61,943 bases of DNA. It comes from Natrialba aegyptia DSM 13077. Lineage in GTDB: Archaea; Halobacteriota; Halobacteria; Halobacteriales; Natrialbaceae. Under the pieces are notes generated by a model. That model was not told the DNA's origin, searched no databases, and saw nothing but the letters and a program-made list of their open reading frames with translations. Below, in pieces: positions 35,310 to 43,376 of this stretch (positions within the stretch are counted from its first letter, which is position 1; the number at the start of each line of letters is the position of its first letter). The DNA is taken from positions 281,911-343,853 of the forward strand of contig NZ_AOIP01000016.1 in assembly GCF_000337535.1 (NCBI RefSeq). Direction: 5' to 3'. Both the position numbers and the translations under genes were made by a program.

Positions 35310-35975
35310 TTGCAACGCCTCGCCTTCGCCGGGTCGGCCTACGTCGGCGTCTTCGCCCGCGCGACCGACTCGTGCGTGCTCGTTCGTCCCGACATCGACG
35401 ACGACGCCGTCGCCGACCTGACCGACGAACTCGAGGTGCCCGCAATCGAAACGACCGTCGGCGGCTCCTCGACGGTCGGCGCATTAGCGACGGGTAACGA
35501 AAACGGCCTGCTCGTCAGCTCTCGCGTCCTCGAGTACGAACGCGAGACGCTCGCCGAGGAAGTCGACGTTCCCGTGGCCGAACTGCCGGGCAGTATCAAC
35601 GCCGCCGGGAACGTCGTCCTCGCGAACGACTACGGGGCCTACGTCCATCCGGACCTGCCCCGGGAGGCAATTCAGATCGTCACGGACACGCTCGATGTAC
35701 CCGTCGAACGCGGCGATCTCGCGGGCGTCCGAACCGTCGGCACCGCCGCCGTCGCGACGAACGACGGCGTCCTCTGTCACCCCAAGGCGACCGACGAAGA
35801 ACTCGACGTCTTGGAGGACGTTCTCGACGTCCGCGCCGACGTCGGGACGATCAACTACGGTGCACCCCTCGTCGGCTCCGGCCTGCTGGCAAACGAGTTC
35901 GGCTACGTCGTCGGCCAGGATACGACCGGCCCTGAACTCGGCCGAATCGAAGATGCACTCGGGTATCTCGACTGA
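35310..35975 (+). CDS. eif6: Translation initiation factor aIF6
   Basis: The protein has 221 residues starting at TTG 35310, the only start giving the family N-terminus [20 protein letters not shown]. The fivefold pseudo-symmetric anti-association-factor repeats are visible ([76 protein letters not shown]). It binds the large subunit and blocks premature joining. It is the last gene of this operon segment. In many haloarchaea the LX gene follows directly; here about 2 kb of other DNA intervenes. Confidence 0.97.
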   Translation: MQRLAFAGSAYVGVFARATDSCVLVRPDIDDDAVADLTDELEVPAIETTVGGSSTVGALATGNENGLLVSSRVLEYERETLAEEVDVPVAELPGSINAAGNVVLANDYGAYVHPDLPREAIQIVTDTLDVPVERGDLAGVRTVGTAAVATNDGVLCHPKATDEELDVLEDVLDVRADVGTINYGAPLVGSGLLANEFGYVVGQDTTGPELGRIEDALGYLD

Positions 35976-36222
35976 TCCGTCACGCCACGGCTCGAGTTGT
36001 TTGACGCGGACCCGGACACTGGGAACCGGACGGCTCGTATTCGTTTCTGATAGCGTTTCCGTGACTGTATCGTGTTCGTAACGTGGCTCGCAGTGACGGG
36101 TAACCTCGGTGCGTATCTAACGATGGAACAACTACTCGGACTCAGCGACGCGGTTCCGGGTGCGCTTGCACTGCTCGGATCGGTAGCTCGCGGTCTCCGG
36201 TGACCGTCGCCCGCGCTGATTG
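35976..36222. other. Intergenic stretch after eif6, before element copy 4
   Basis: No clear gene is visible. A 43-codon plus-strand frame (GTG 36072 to TGA 36203) is too short and unfamiliar to call. The stretch begins the 2 kb interruption between eif6 and LX. Confidence 0.4.
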
Positions 36223-36303
36223 ATACGGTCTGCTGTAACGATTTACCGGCGCAACCGCAGGACGGGCGCGGTTGCGCCAAAAATGACTTACAGCAGTCCG
36301 TAT
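36223..36303. mobile_element. Palindromic element, copy 4
   Basis: The 81-bp near-palindrome runs from ATACGGTCTGCTGTAACG through CCGGCGCAACCGC, AGGACGGGC, GCGGTTGCGCC to CTTACAGCAGTCCGTAT, then GAGAG. It has the same orientation as copy 2. It lies in the segment between eif6 and the minus-strand ASCH gene, consistent with this segment being an insertion-prone spot. Confidence 0.88.
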
Positions 36304-36433
36304 GAGAGCGTTCGAACCGACGAAACGGAACTCGGCGTGCAGACAGTGGCGGGTGCTAGAGAAGACGTCGACACCTCGGGGTCCGTCGAAGAACGATCAC
36401 ACCCGGTTCGCGGGCGCAGTCGGAATCGCAACG

Positions 36434-36745
36434 CTACTGTCGTTCGAATCGGTGGCGGACGACCTCGCTGTCGTCGTCCCACTCGAAGTCATCATGAGTG
36501 CGGGAGAGCAGTTGCCGATACGCCTCGAGATCGGCCATCCCCTCCGCTCGTGCGTCTTCGTCGGTTAGCTCGCCGAGCGTACGCTCGGTGACATCGGTCA
36601 CTTCGAACGTCGTCTCGCCGATGGTAAACGTATCGCCCGCCGACGCGTACTGGTGGCCGCGGTGGATCTGGGTGACATCACCTTCGAGTACCTGCGTTTG
36701 CAGTCGGTCGCTGGGGAGTAACTCGCTCGGATCGAGTTCGCTCAT
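36434..36745 (-). CDS. ASCH-domain protein
   Basis: The protein has 103 residues from the ATG at 36745; the frame extends to 36784 without support. VLEGDVTQIHRGHQYASAGD, TTFEVTDVTERTLGELTDED and EAYRQLLSRTHDDFEWDDDS follow the ASCH/PUA-like pattern seen in small archaeal proteins that may bind RNA. It is on the opposite strand from the ribosomal operon segments on either side. Confidence 0.8.
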   Translation of the reverse strand: MSELDPSELLPSDRLQTQVLEGDVTQIHRGHQYASAGDTFTIGETTFEVTDVTERTLGELTDEDARAEGMADLEAYRQLLSRTHDDFEWDDDSEVVRHRFERQ

Positions 36746-36849
36746 ACCCGTGCGTACGCGGCCCCGGGCAAAATCGGTTGGCACGCAGCGGACGCCCCGC
36801 GCTGTTCATATAGTCAATATTTATACTGTCTTCCAACGATACGTTTCGT

Positions 36850-37800
36850 ATGGTCCTCCAATCGGTATTCGCCCGGTTTCGAACCGGGTTCGAGATCGCG
36901 AAGGCATCCTTCGGAGTCTTGCGGCGCGAGAAGTGGTTACTCGCGTTCCCAGTGTTGTACGGAACGGCCTGGCTCGTCGGGTTGATCGGCCTCGTCGGCG
37001 GGATCGTTGCGGCGCTCTTCGGCGTCGGCTACGGGATGGCGCTCCTAGAGCAGGTCACGAACGTCTCTCCCGGAACCGCCGATGCGGCTGTAACCGTCAC
37101 GCTGGTCGTCGCCGCGGTCGGGTTCATGTTCGTCGCAACGTCGATTGCGACGTTTTTCAGCGCGGCGCTCGTCCACGCCGTCGGGACCCTCTTTACGGAC
37201 GAACCGACGGGGATCCGGGCCGGACTCGGAGGTGCCTGGGAATCGCGCCGGACGATTCTCGCGTGGGGCGTCGTCGGCGCGGCGGTCGGCCTGCTCTTTC
37301 GGGCGCTCGAGAGTCAGGACGGACTCCCGGCCCAGATCATCAGATCGGTTGCCGGCTTTGCCTGGTTCGCGATGACGTTTTTCATCGTTCCCGTAATCGT
37401 CTTCCAGGACGGGAGCGTTCGCGAGTCGATGCGCGAAAGCGTCGGCCTGTTCCGCGAGACGTGGGGGCAGGTTGGCGGCATCAACCTCGGCGTCGGACTC
37501 GTACTGCTGCCGCCGATGATCCTCACCGGACTCGCTGGAATCGGCTTGCCGGTGTTCGTTCTCGACGACCCATGGTCGGTTCTCACGTTCACGCTCGTAC
37601 CGACGCTGCTGGTGCTCGGTGCGCTCATGGTCGTCTACCAGGCCGCAACCGGAGTCGCAAAGACGGCGCTGTACCAGTACGCACGCGAGGGGACGCTGCC
37701 GCCGGAGTTCGACGGTATCGATCCCGATACTCTGACGCGGTCTTCCGGACCGACCGGTGCGCTGAACCAGCCACCGAATCAGAAGCCCGGCCAGATATAG
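36850..37800 (+). CDS. DUF6159 family membrane protein
   Basis: The protein has 316 residues and about six hydrophobic segments (LIGLVGGIVAALFGVGYGMA; VTVTLVVAAVGFMFVATSIA; LAWGVVGAAVGLLF; FAWFAMTFFIVPVIVFQDG; LVPTLLVLGALMVVYQAATG). The opening RFRTGFEIAKASFGVLRREKWLL and VPVIVFQDGSVRESMRESVG match the DUF6159 family as I recall it. Function is unknown. The C-terminal 25 residues are polar and disordered. Confidence 0.8.
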   Translation: MVLQSVFARFRTGFEIAKASFGVLRREKWLLAFPVLYGTAWLVGLIGLVGGIVAALFGVGYGMALLEQVTNVSPGTADAAVTVTLVVAAVGFMFVATSIATFFSAALVHAVGTLFTDEPTGIRAGLGGAWESRRTILAWGVVGAAVGLLFRALESQDGLPAQIIRSVAGFAWFAMTFFIVPVIVFQDGSVRESMRESVGLFRETWGQVGGINLGVGLVLLPPMILTGLAGIGLPVFVLDDPWSVLTFTLVPTLLVLGALMVVYQAATGVAKTALYQYAREGTLPPEFDGIDPDTLTRSSGPTGALNQPPNQKPGQI

Positions 37801-38027
37801 ACGGTAGTAGCCGCTGAAAGTCGGTGCATACCTGGTCGCGCGGCCACCGTGCGATCAGTGTGCAAACGGTTCAGTTGTGTTACAGAGGAACCCCCTCGGA
37901 ACCCGACTCACACAGTCCGTCTCCCCCGGAGACGATCGGTCGCGTTGTGACGATCGAGACGCCAGTGCCGACCCGGAAATGGCTATGGAAGGGAAGATTC
38001 TTCCGACTGCCTGCCGGAGTGATAGCC
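37801..38027. other. Upstream region of the broken LX gene
   Basis: In these 227 bases no gene is evident; open frames run through from the LX region without family resemblance. It probably holds the promoter of the LX-pfdA-ftsY segment. Confidence 0.4.
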
Positions 38028-38206
38028 ATGAGTCAGTTTGCGGTCACCGGCCGGTTCACCGTTCGCGACGGCTACGCGGCGGGTGGAACTCGGCTACGGC
38101 CGGAAACGAGGCTGTTGCCCGCGAGTACTCCGAGACTCGTTTCGGCAGCCAGCGTGGACTCACGCGCACGGAAATCGAAGACGACGACTACGACAACGGA
38201 GGTTGA
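38028..38206 (+). pseudogene. rplX: 50S ribosomal protein LX (L18Ae/L20e), apparently frameshifted
   Basis: From ATG 38028 the frame reads MSQFAVTGRFTVRDGYAA, the usual start of archaeal LX, then loses similarity. From about 38105 a different frame reads NEAVAREYSETRFGSQRGLT then RTEIE, the usual second half, ending at TGA 38206. Total length is 179 bases, one short of 60 codons, so a net one-base loss between 38082 and 38104 would explain it. The stop and the GGAGG before pfdA are in the normal place. It is either a sequencing error, a real inactivation, or less likely a programmed frameshift. LX binds the archaeal large subunit and is not always essential. Confidence 0.75.
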
Positions 38207-38212
38207 TGCAGA

Positions 38213-38665
38213 ATGAGCCAACAGCAACTTCAGCAGCTCTCCCAGGAACTGCAAGAGATCGAAGAACAGATCGACGCACTCGAAGCGAACGTCGAAGAAA
38301 TCCAGCAAGAGCAGACCGAAGTCGACGAGGCCATCGACGCGCTCGACACCCTCGAGAGCGACTCGACGGTACAGGTCCCGCTCGGCGGCGGTGCCTATCT
38401 GCGTGCGACCATCGACGATATCGACGAAGCGATCGTCGAACTCGGATCGGACTACGCCGCAGAGTTCGAACAAGACGACGCGGTCGAGGTCCTCGAACGC
38501 AAGAAAGAGACCCTCGACGACCAGATCGACGACCTCAACGACGAGATCGGCGATCTCGAAAGCGAAAGTGACGACCTCGAATCGCAGGCCCAGCAACTCC
38601 AACAGCAGGCGATGCAACAGCAGATGCAGCAACTTGGCGGGCAGGGCCAGGAGCCCGACGAATAG
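38213..38665 (+). CDS. pfdA: Prefoldin subunit alpha
   Basis: The protein has 150 residues: an N-terminal coiled coil (LQQLSQELQEIEEQIDALEA, EEIQQEQTEVDEAIDALDTL), a central beta hairpin (VQVPLGGGAYLRATIDD) and a C-terminal coiled coil ending in Gln-rich sequence. This is the prefoldin alpha layout, a chaperone that holds nascent proteins. The start has GGAGG at 38199 about 10 bp upstream, inside the end of LX. Confidence 0.96.
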   Translation: MSQQQLQQLSQELQEIEEQIDALEANVEEIQQEQTEVDEAIDALDTLESDSTVQVPLGGGAYLRATIDDIDEAIVELGSDYAAEFEQDDAVEVLERKKETLDDQIDDLNDEIGDLESESDDLESQAQQLQQQAMQQQMQQLGGQGQEPDE

Positions 38666-38805
38666 TCGATACGCAGTAGTCAGTCCGCAGTTCGACGACC
38701 GATCGATTCCGTTCCCTGTTACGAACGCAGTACGCAGTTACCGGGTCCAAGTCACCACCGACCGATCACAGCCACCAACAGTTCCAGTCACAGTTACCGT
38801 TACCA

Positions 38806-40245
38806 ATGTTCGATAACCTGAAGGAGAAACTCGGAAGCTTCCGCAAGGACGCCGAGGAAGCAGCCGAAGAGAACGTGGAGGAAGTCGACGAGACAGCAGC
38901 CGAAGCTGAAGCTGAAGCCGAAGCCGAAGCCGAAGCCGAGGGAGAGCGGGAAGGCGAAGAAGGAGACGAAATCGACCCCGACACTCCCGAAAGCACTGTC
39001 GCAGAGGCTCCCCCCAGCCAGGACGCTGCCGCTCACGCAACGGACGAGCCCGCCACGCCAGACGACGCTGCGACCGCCGCTTCGAGTTCAGCGTCGGACC
39101 CCAGCGACGGTGGCGAGGAGACCCGGGCCGACTCTCGGTCGGAGCAAGCGCCGGCAACCGACGCGACACCCGGCTCTTCGCCGGGTTCCGAATCAGCATC
39201 ACAACACGACAACGAGACGACGACACCGGAAGCTGCCACTGACGCCGACGCTGAACTCGAAGCAGACACTGCGTCGGTAGCCGACGAGACTGAGGCCGGA
39301 GGCGAGGGAGAGGACGAAGACGAAGACGAGGCAGAAGCCGACGACGCCACCAGTACCGGCTTCGGTCGCAAAGCCAAATCCTTCGTCAAGGGCAAGTTCG
39401 TCATCGAAGAAGAGGACCTCGAGGACCCGCTTTACGAACTCGAGATGGCGCTGCTTTCGAGCGACGTCGAGATGGGCGTCGCCGAGGAGATCCTCGACAC
39501 CATCCGCGATGAACTCGTCGGAGAGACGCGTACGTTTACGACTTCGACCGGAGACGTCGTCGAAAACGCGCTTCGAGAGGCGATCCACGACGTGATCAGC
39601 GTCGGTCAGTTCGACTTCGACGAGCACATCGCGGTCGAAGACAAGCCGGTCACGATCGTCTTCACCGGCGTCAACGGCGTCGGGAAGACGACCTCGATCG
39701 CAAAGCTCAGCCGCTACTTCGAGGACCGTGGCTACTCGACGGTGATGGCGAACGGAGACACCTACCGTGCGGGTGCCAACGAGCAGATTCAGGAACACGC
39801 CGACGCGCTCGACACGAAGCTCATCGCCCACGAACAGGGCGGGGACCCAGCCGCGGTGTTGTACGACGCCGTCGAGTACGCCGAAGCCAACGACATCGAT
39901 GTCGTCCTCGGCGATACGGCGGGGCGACTGCACACGAACGAGGGGCTGATGGACCAACTGGAGAAAATCGACCGCGTCGTCGATCCCGACATGACGCTGT
40001 TCGTCGACGAAGCCGTCGCCGGGCAGGACGCGGTCAACCGCGCCCGCGAGTTCAACGACGCGGCCGAAGTCGATGGCGCAATTTTGACGAAGGCGGATGC
40101 GGACTCGAACGGCGGGGCGGCGATTTCGATCGCACACGTGACCGGCAAGCCGATTCTGTTCCTCGGTGTCGGTCAGGGATACGACGATATCGAGCAGTTC
40201 GATCCGGACGAGATGGTCGATCGATTGCTCGAGGAAGACGCGTAG
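38806..40245 (+). CDS. ftsY: Signal recognition particle receptor FtsY
   Basis: The protein has 479 residues. The N-terminal about 190 residues are a very acidic Ala/Glu/Asp/Ser region (AEAEAEAEAEAEGEREGEEG), longer than in most archaeal FtsY. The NG domain follows: TGVNGVGKTTSIAKLSRYF (P-loop), GDTYRAGANEQIQEHA, LGDTAGRLHTNEGLMDQLEK and ILTKADADSNGGAAISI, ending VGQGYDDIEQFDPDEMVDRL. It pairs with SRP54 (encoded at 57.5 kb) to dock ribosomes at the membrane. Confidence 0.97.
   Translation: MFDNLKEKLGSFRKDAEEAAEENVEEVDETAAEAEAEAEAEAEAEGEREGEEGDEIDPDTPESTVAEAPPSQDAAAHATDEPATPDDAATAASSSASDPSDGGEETRADSRSEQAPATDATPGSSPGSESASQHDNETTTPEAATDADAELEADTASVADETEAGGEGEDEDEDEAEADDATSTGFGRKAKSFVKGKFVIEEEDLEDPLYELEMALLSSDVEMGVAEEILDTIRDELVGETRTFTTSTGDVVENALREAIHDVISVGQFDFDEHIAVEDKPVTIVFTGVNGVGKTTSIAKLSRYFEDRGYSTVMANGDTYRAGANEQIQEHADALDTKLIAHEQGGDPAAVLYDAVEYAEANDIDVVLGDTAGRLHTNEGLMDQLEKIDRVVDPDMTLFVDEAVAGQDAVNRAREFNDAAEVDGAILTKADADSNGGAAISIAHVTGKPILFLGVGQGYDDIEQFDPDEMVDRLLEEDA
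38902..38940 (+). repeat. GAAGCY hexamer tract in ftsY
   Basis: Six or more tandem GAAGCT/GAAGCC hexamers encode Glu-Ala pairs in the acidic N-terminal region of FtsY. It is one of several hexamer tracts in this window. Confidence 0.7.
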
Positions 40246-40397
40246 CGGGTAGCGGGCCGCTCGTTTTGGACCGAAGAGGTGCCGCAAAACGGCGACGGAT
40301 GGCGACCGTGGCTGCACTCGGAATCGGCGGCTCGATTACCGCAGGAAACAGCGATCGAAGACGAAATGTATATTGATGTTGTGGCTGACAGAAAAGT

Positions 40398-41105
40398 ATG
40401 CGCCCTCCTCGATCTCGGCGGTCCCTTCTTGCGACGGTTGCGGCGATAGTTCCATTTACGGCCGGCTGTTCGGAAGCGTGGTTTGACGACCCCGAAACGC
40501 CAGCAGAGACGTCGACGACGGTTACTCCCGAATCGTACGACTGTACCGATCTCTCCCGTCCGGCGCCCCGTCCCGAGGCCACGTCGTCCGCGTCGACGTT
40601 TGAAGACGGTTCGGCGGAGCAGTCGCTCGAACCGCTCGAGTATCCGTCGACGCTCCCGGATGCCGAAACGACGACCGGGGCAGCCACACAGTACGCGATC
40701 GAGTTCGAGCAGGCGTATCGACAGAACGCACTGCTCGTCGAATACGGGGACCAGACGCGCACGTTCGATCTCTCAGTCACCGATCGGCAGTCGTCACCGG
40801 TCGGGGCGGACGGAGAGACGAATGGCAATGTGACCGAAGCGAACGCAGCAGAAACGGAGGAGCCAGCAACGAACGAGACCGGGTCGGCAACGGGATCGGG
40901 ATCGAACGGCACCCTCGTCTCGCTCGTCTACAACCTGACAACTGAAACAACCGACGGTAACAACACGAAGTGGGGTGTACGAGCGGTTTATTACGTTGGC
41001 GAGGTCGTCCTGCGAGCCGTCTACGACGGTATCGCCAACGACCCGACGTTCGATCCCGACCCCCGAGAGCGAGCCCACAGCGAACTCGTCGCCTGCCTCC
41101 GATGA
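40398..41105 (+). CDS. Putative lipoprotein, 235 aa
   Basis: The N-terminus MRPPRSRRSLLATVAAIVPF then TAGC has a twin-Arg-like motif and a lipobox with Cys at residue 23, as in haloarchaeal Tat lipoproteins. The mature protein is polar with a low-complexity Thr/Glu/Asn linker (about residues 135-165) and a beta-like C-terminal domain (VSLVYNLTTETTDGNNTKWG, YYVGEVVLRAVYDG). Family not recognised. Its stop overlaps the next start (ATGA at 41102). Confidence 0.75.
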   Translation: MRPPRSRRSLLATVAAIVPFTAGCSEAWFDDPETPAETSTTVTPESYDCTDLSRPAPRPEATSSASTFEDGSAEQSLEPLEYPSTLPDAETTTGAATQYAIEFEQAYRQNALLVEYGDQTRTFDLSVTDRQSSPVGADGETNGNVTEANAAETEEPATNETGSATGSGSNGTLVSLVYNLTTETTDGNNTKWGVRAVYYVGEVVLRAVYDGIANDPTFDPDPRERAHSELVACLR

Positions 41106-41242
41106 ACGAGAACAAGACCGAGAGCGAGAGTGAGAATGAGAGTGAGAACAAGACCGAGAGCGAGAGTGAGAATGAGAGTGAGAACAAGACCAAAATCAAT
41201 AGCCACTGCCCCATCGGCCCACCGGCGGCAAAACACCAGTAG
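41102..41242 (+). CDS. Possible small repeat peptide, 46 aa, ATGA-overlapped
   Basis: The ATG at 41102 overlaps the preceding stop in ATGA, allowing translational coupling. The predicted product begins MNENKTESESENESENKTES and is built from 12-residue units (NKTESESENESE) encoded by the 36-bp tandem repeat. No family is known. It may simply be a chance frame through a repeat that follows a gene. Confidence 0.35.
   Translation: MNENKTESESENESENKTESESENESENKTKINSHCPIGPPAAKHQ
41108..41191 (+). repeat. 36-bp tandem repeat, 2.3 copies
   Basis: Two identical 36-bp units (41108-41143 and 41144-41179) begin GAGAACAAGACCGAGAGCGA, followed by a 12-bp partial unit. Within the unit the sequence is itself built from GAGAGY/GAGAAY hexamers. 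Confidence 0.9.
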
Positions 41243-41272
41243 CTTATGCGCACACCCTCCATAGCCCTCGAT

Positions 41273-41995
41273 ATGTCCCGCGGTATCGGCGTGTTCGATC
41301 CGATTCAAGAAACCATCCCCGAGTGGGCCGCCATCGTCGTCGCGCTCGTGACGCAACTCGGCGATATCTGGTTTCTCGCGGTCCTCCTCGGCGTGCTCTA
41401 CTGGCGTCGCCCGCGCGAGCGAGGGGAAGTCCTCACCGTTGCCGGCCTCGGCCTGGCCGGATTCGCCCTGATTACGACGCTCAAGTACACCTTCGCGCTG
41501 CCGCGGCCGGCACACGCGCTCGTCGAACTCGAGACGCTTTCGCCGACGGTCCGCCCGTTGTACGAGTTCACCGGGACGGCGAGCGGCTACGGCTTTCCGA
41601 GCGGGCACGCGCTGGTGACGACGGTCGTCTACGGGAGTCTGGCGGTGCGGCTGTCGCTCTGGACGCTGCGACGGCGAGTGCTCGCGGCGGGAACGCTCGT
41701 CACGGTGGTCTGTCTCTCCCGGGTCGCCCTCGGCGTGCACTTCGTCGTGGATGTGGTCGCCGGAATCGGGATCGGGCTGGCGTTCCTACTCGCGGTCACG
41801 GGCCTGCTGACGCGGTATCCGGACGACGAACAGACGGTCGTCTTCGCGATCGCGGCCGCTCTGAGCGTCGCCGCGGTGGTCGCGAGCAGCGCCACCCTCG
41901 ATTCGATGCTCGTTCTCCTCGGGTCGCTCGGTGCGGTCGTCGGCTGGCGGCTCGTCGGCCGGGAGCGGCTGACAGCGGTTCCGGGAAGCCGGTGA
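41273..41995 (+). CDS. PAP2-superfamily membrane phosphatase
   Basis: The protein has 240 residues from the ATG at 41273; ATG 41246 would add nine. Acid-phosphatase motifs: KYTFALPRP (KxxxxxxRP), GYGFPSGHALVTTVVYG (PSGH) and LSRVALGVHFVVDVVAG (SRxxxxxHxxxD). About six hydrophobic helices surround them. It probably dephosphorylates lipid or isoprenoid phosphates. It is encoded just after the tandem repeat, on the same strand as the next gene. Confidence 0.93.
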   Translation: MSRGIGVFDPIQETIPEWAAIVVALVTQLGDIWFLAVLLGVLYWRRPRERGEVLTVAGLGLAGFALITTLKYTFALPRPAHALVELETLSPTVRPLYEFTGTASGYGFPSGHALVTTVVYGSLAVRLSLWTLRRRVLAAGTLVTVVCLSRVALGVHFVVDVVAGIGIGLAFLLAVTGLLTRYPDDEQTVVFAIAAALSVAAVVASSATLDSMLVLLGSLGAVVGWRLVGRERLTAVPGSR

Positions 41996-42065
41996 CGACG
42001 ATGCGGTGACGGCGACGCGGTGACGGTGACGGCGCGTTTATCACACCCGACCGAAAACGGAGGGT

Positions 42066-42683
42066 ATGGAAACCATCCGCGTCGCAACCCGCTCGGACGC
42101 GGCCGCCGTCCGGGAAATCTACGCGCCGTTCTGTACGTCCTCGTCGGTCACGTTCGAAGAGACGCCGCCGACCGAGTCCGAAATGGCCGACCGCATCGAG
42201 TCGACGCTCGAACGGTATCCGTGGCTCGTCGCCGAAACCGATGCAGGCGTCGCTGGCTACGCCTACGCGGGGCCGCTGCGCAAGCGTCAGGCTTACGAGT
42301 GGCTCGTCGAACTCTCGGTCTACGTGGCCGAGGACGCCCGCCGGTCGGGCGTCGGTCGCGCGCTGTACGAGGCGTTATTTGCGGTTCTCGAGCGGCAGGG
42401 CTACTGCGACGCCTACGCAGTGACGACGCTGCCGAATCCGGACACGGTCCGGTTCCACGAGCGACTGGGCTTCGAACGGCTCGGCGACTTTCCCGCGATG
42501 GGCTACACGCAGGACGCCTGGCACGACGTCTGCTGGTGGCGACGCCCGCTCGCCGAGAAGGAGGACGACCCGGATCGACCCACACCGTTCCAAGCGTTCA
42601 GCGAGGCGGGCGACGTGGGCTCGTTGCTCGCAGCCGAAACGGACGAGGTATTCGACACAGCGGGGTCGACCGAAGTCTCTTAG
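42066..42683 (+). CDS. GNAT acetyltransferase (phosphinothricin acetyltransferase-like)
   Basis: The protein has 205 residues. METIRVATRSDAAAVREIYA opens the GNAT fold; ELSVYVAEDARRSGVGRALY carries the acetyl-CoA motif (R/Q-x-x-G-x-G/A); FHERLGFERLGDFPAMGYT is the C-terminal beta bulge typical of Pat-like enzymes. The substrate is unknown; amino-acid analogues are acetylated by the family. A polar tail of about 35 residues follows WWRRPL. It is spaced 24 bp from thiE. Confidence 0.9.
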   Translation: METIRVATRSDAAAVREIYAPFCTSSSVTFEETPPTESEMADRIESTLERYPWLVAETDAGVAGYAYAGPLRKRQAYEWLVELSVYVAEDARRSGVGRALYEALFAVLERQGYCDAYAVTTLPNPDTVRFHERLGFERLGDFPAMGYTQDAWHDVCWWRRPLAEKEDDPDRPTPFQAFSEAGDVGSLLAAETDEVFDTAGSTEVS

Positions 42684-42707
42684 TGACCACCGACTGACAC
42701 GGTCGCT

Positions 42708-43376
42708 ATGGCACCCTCGAACTGGCGCACCTACCTCGTGACGCAGGCCTCGCTTTCGGCGGGCCTGTCGACGGCGGAGATCGCCCGCAAGGCCATTGCA
42801 GGCGGCGTCGACGCGATTCAGCTTCGGGAGAAAGACACCGATGCGCGAACTCGATACGAACTCGGGCGCGAACTCCGCGAGTTCACGGCCGAGGCGGACG
42901 TCGCGCTCATCGTCAACGACCGGGTGGATCTCGCACAGGCGATCGACGCCGACGGCGTCCACGTGGGACAGTCCGATCTCCCGGTCGCAGTCGCGCGCGA
43001 CCTGCTCGGTCCCGACGCGATCGTCGGCTGCTCGACCTCGACGGTTGCCGAGGCACGGCGGGCCGAAGCCGACGGTGCGGACTACCTCGGCGTCGGCTCG
43101 ATCTACGGAACGACATCGAAGGCTGTCGCCGAACACAAAGACGGCATCGGCCCCGAGCGCGTCGCCGAGATCACCGACGCCGTCTCGATCCCGGTCGTCG
43201 GCATCGGCGGCATCACCGCCGACAACGCCGGCCTCGTCGCCGACGCTGGCGCTACCGGCGTCGCCGTCATCTCCGAAATCACCGCCGCCGACGATCCACG
43301 GGCTGCGACCGAAGCGCTCTCGGCGGCTCTCGAAGCGCCAACGCAAAGCCCCTCGAGAACGGAGGGACAGCCATGA
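42708..43376 (+). CDS. thiE: Thiamine phosphate synthase
   Basis: The protein has 222 residues in a TIM-barrel fold: IQLREKDTDARTRYELGREL, DVALIVNDRVDLAQAIDADG, VHVGQSDLPVAVARDLLGPD and YLGVGSIYGTTSKAVAEHKD. It joins the pyrimidine and thiazole moieties to thiamine monophosphate. Its TGA stop overlaps the thiM start (ATGA at 43373), so the two are co-translated. Confidence 0.96.
   Translation: MAPSNWRTYLVTQASLSAGLSTAEIARKAIAGGVDAIQLREKDTDARTRYELGRELREFTAEADVALIVNDRVDLAQAIDADGVHVGQSDLPVAVARDLLGPDAIVGCSTSTVAEARRAEADGADYLGVGSIYGTTSKAVAEHKDGIGPERVAEITDAVSIPVVGIGGITADNAGLVADAGATGVAVISEITAADDPRAATEALSAALEAPTQSPSRTEGQP

Noticed and set aside
36072-36203. A 43-codon plus frame (GTG start) between eif6 and element copy 4
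   Set aside because: It has no family resemblance, a weak start and no ribosome-binding site; kept only as intergenic.
35903-36280. A 125-codon minus frame running from eif6 into element copy 4
   Set aside because: Its N-terminus is translated from the palindromic element and the rest is antisense to eif6; similar spurious frames arise at the other copies.
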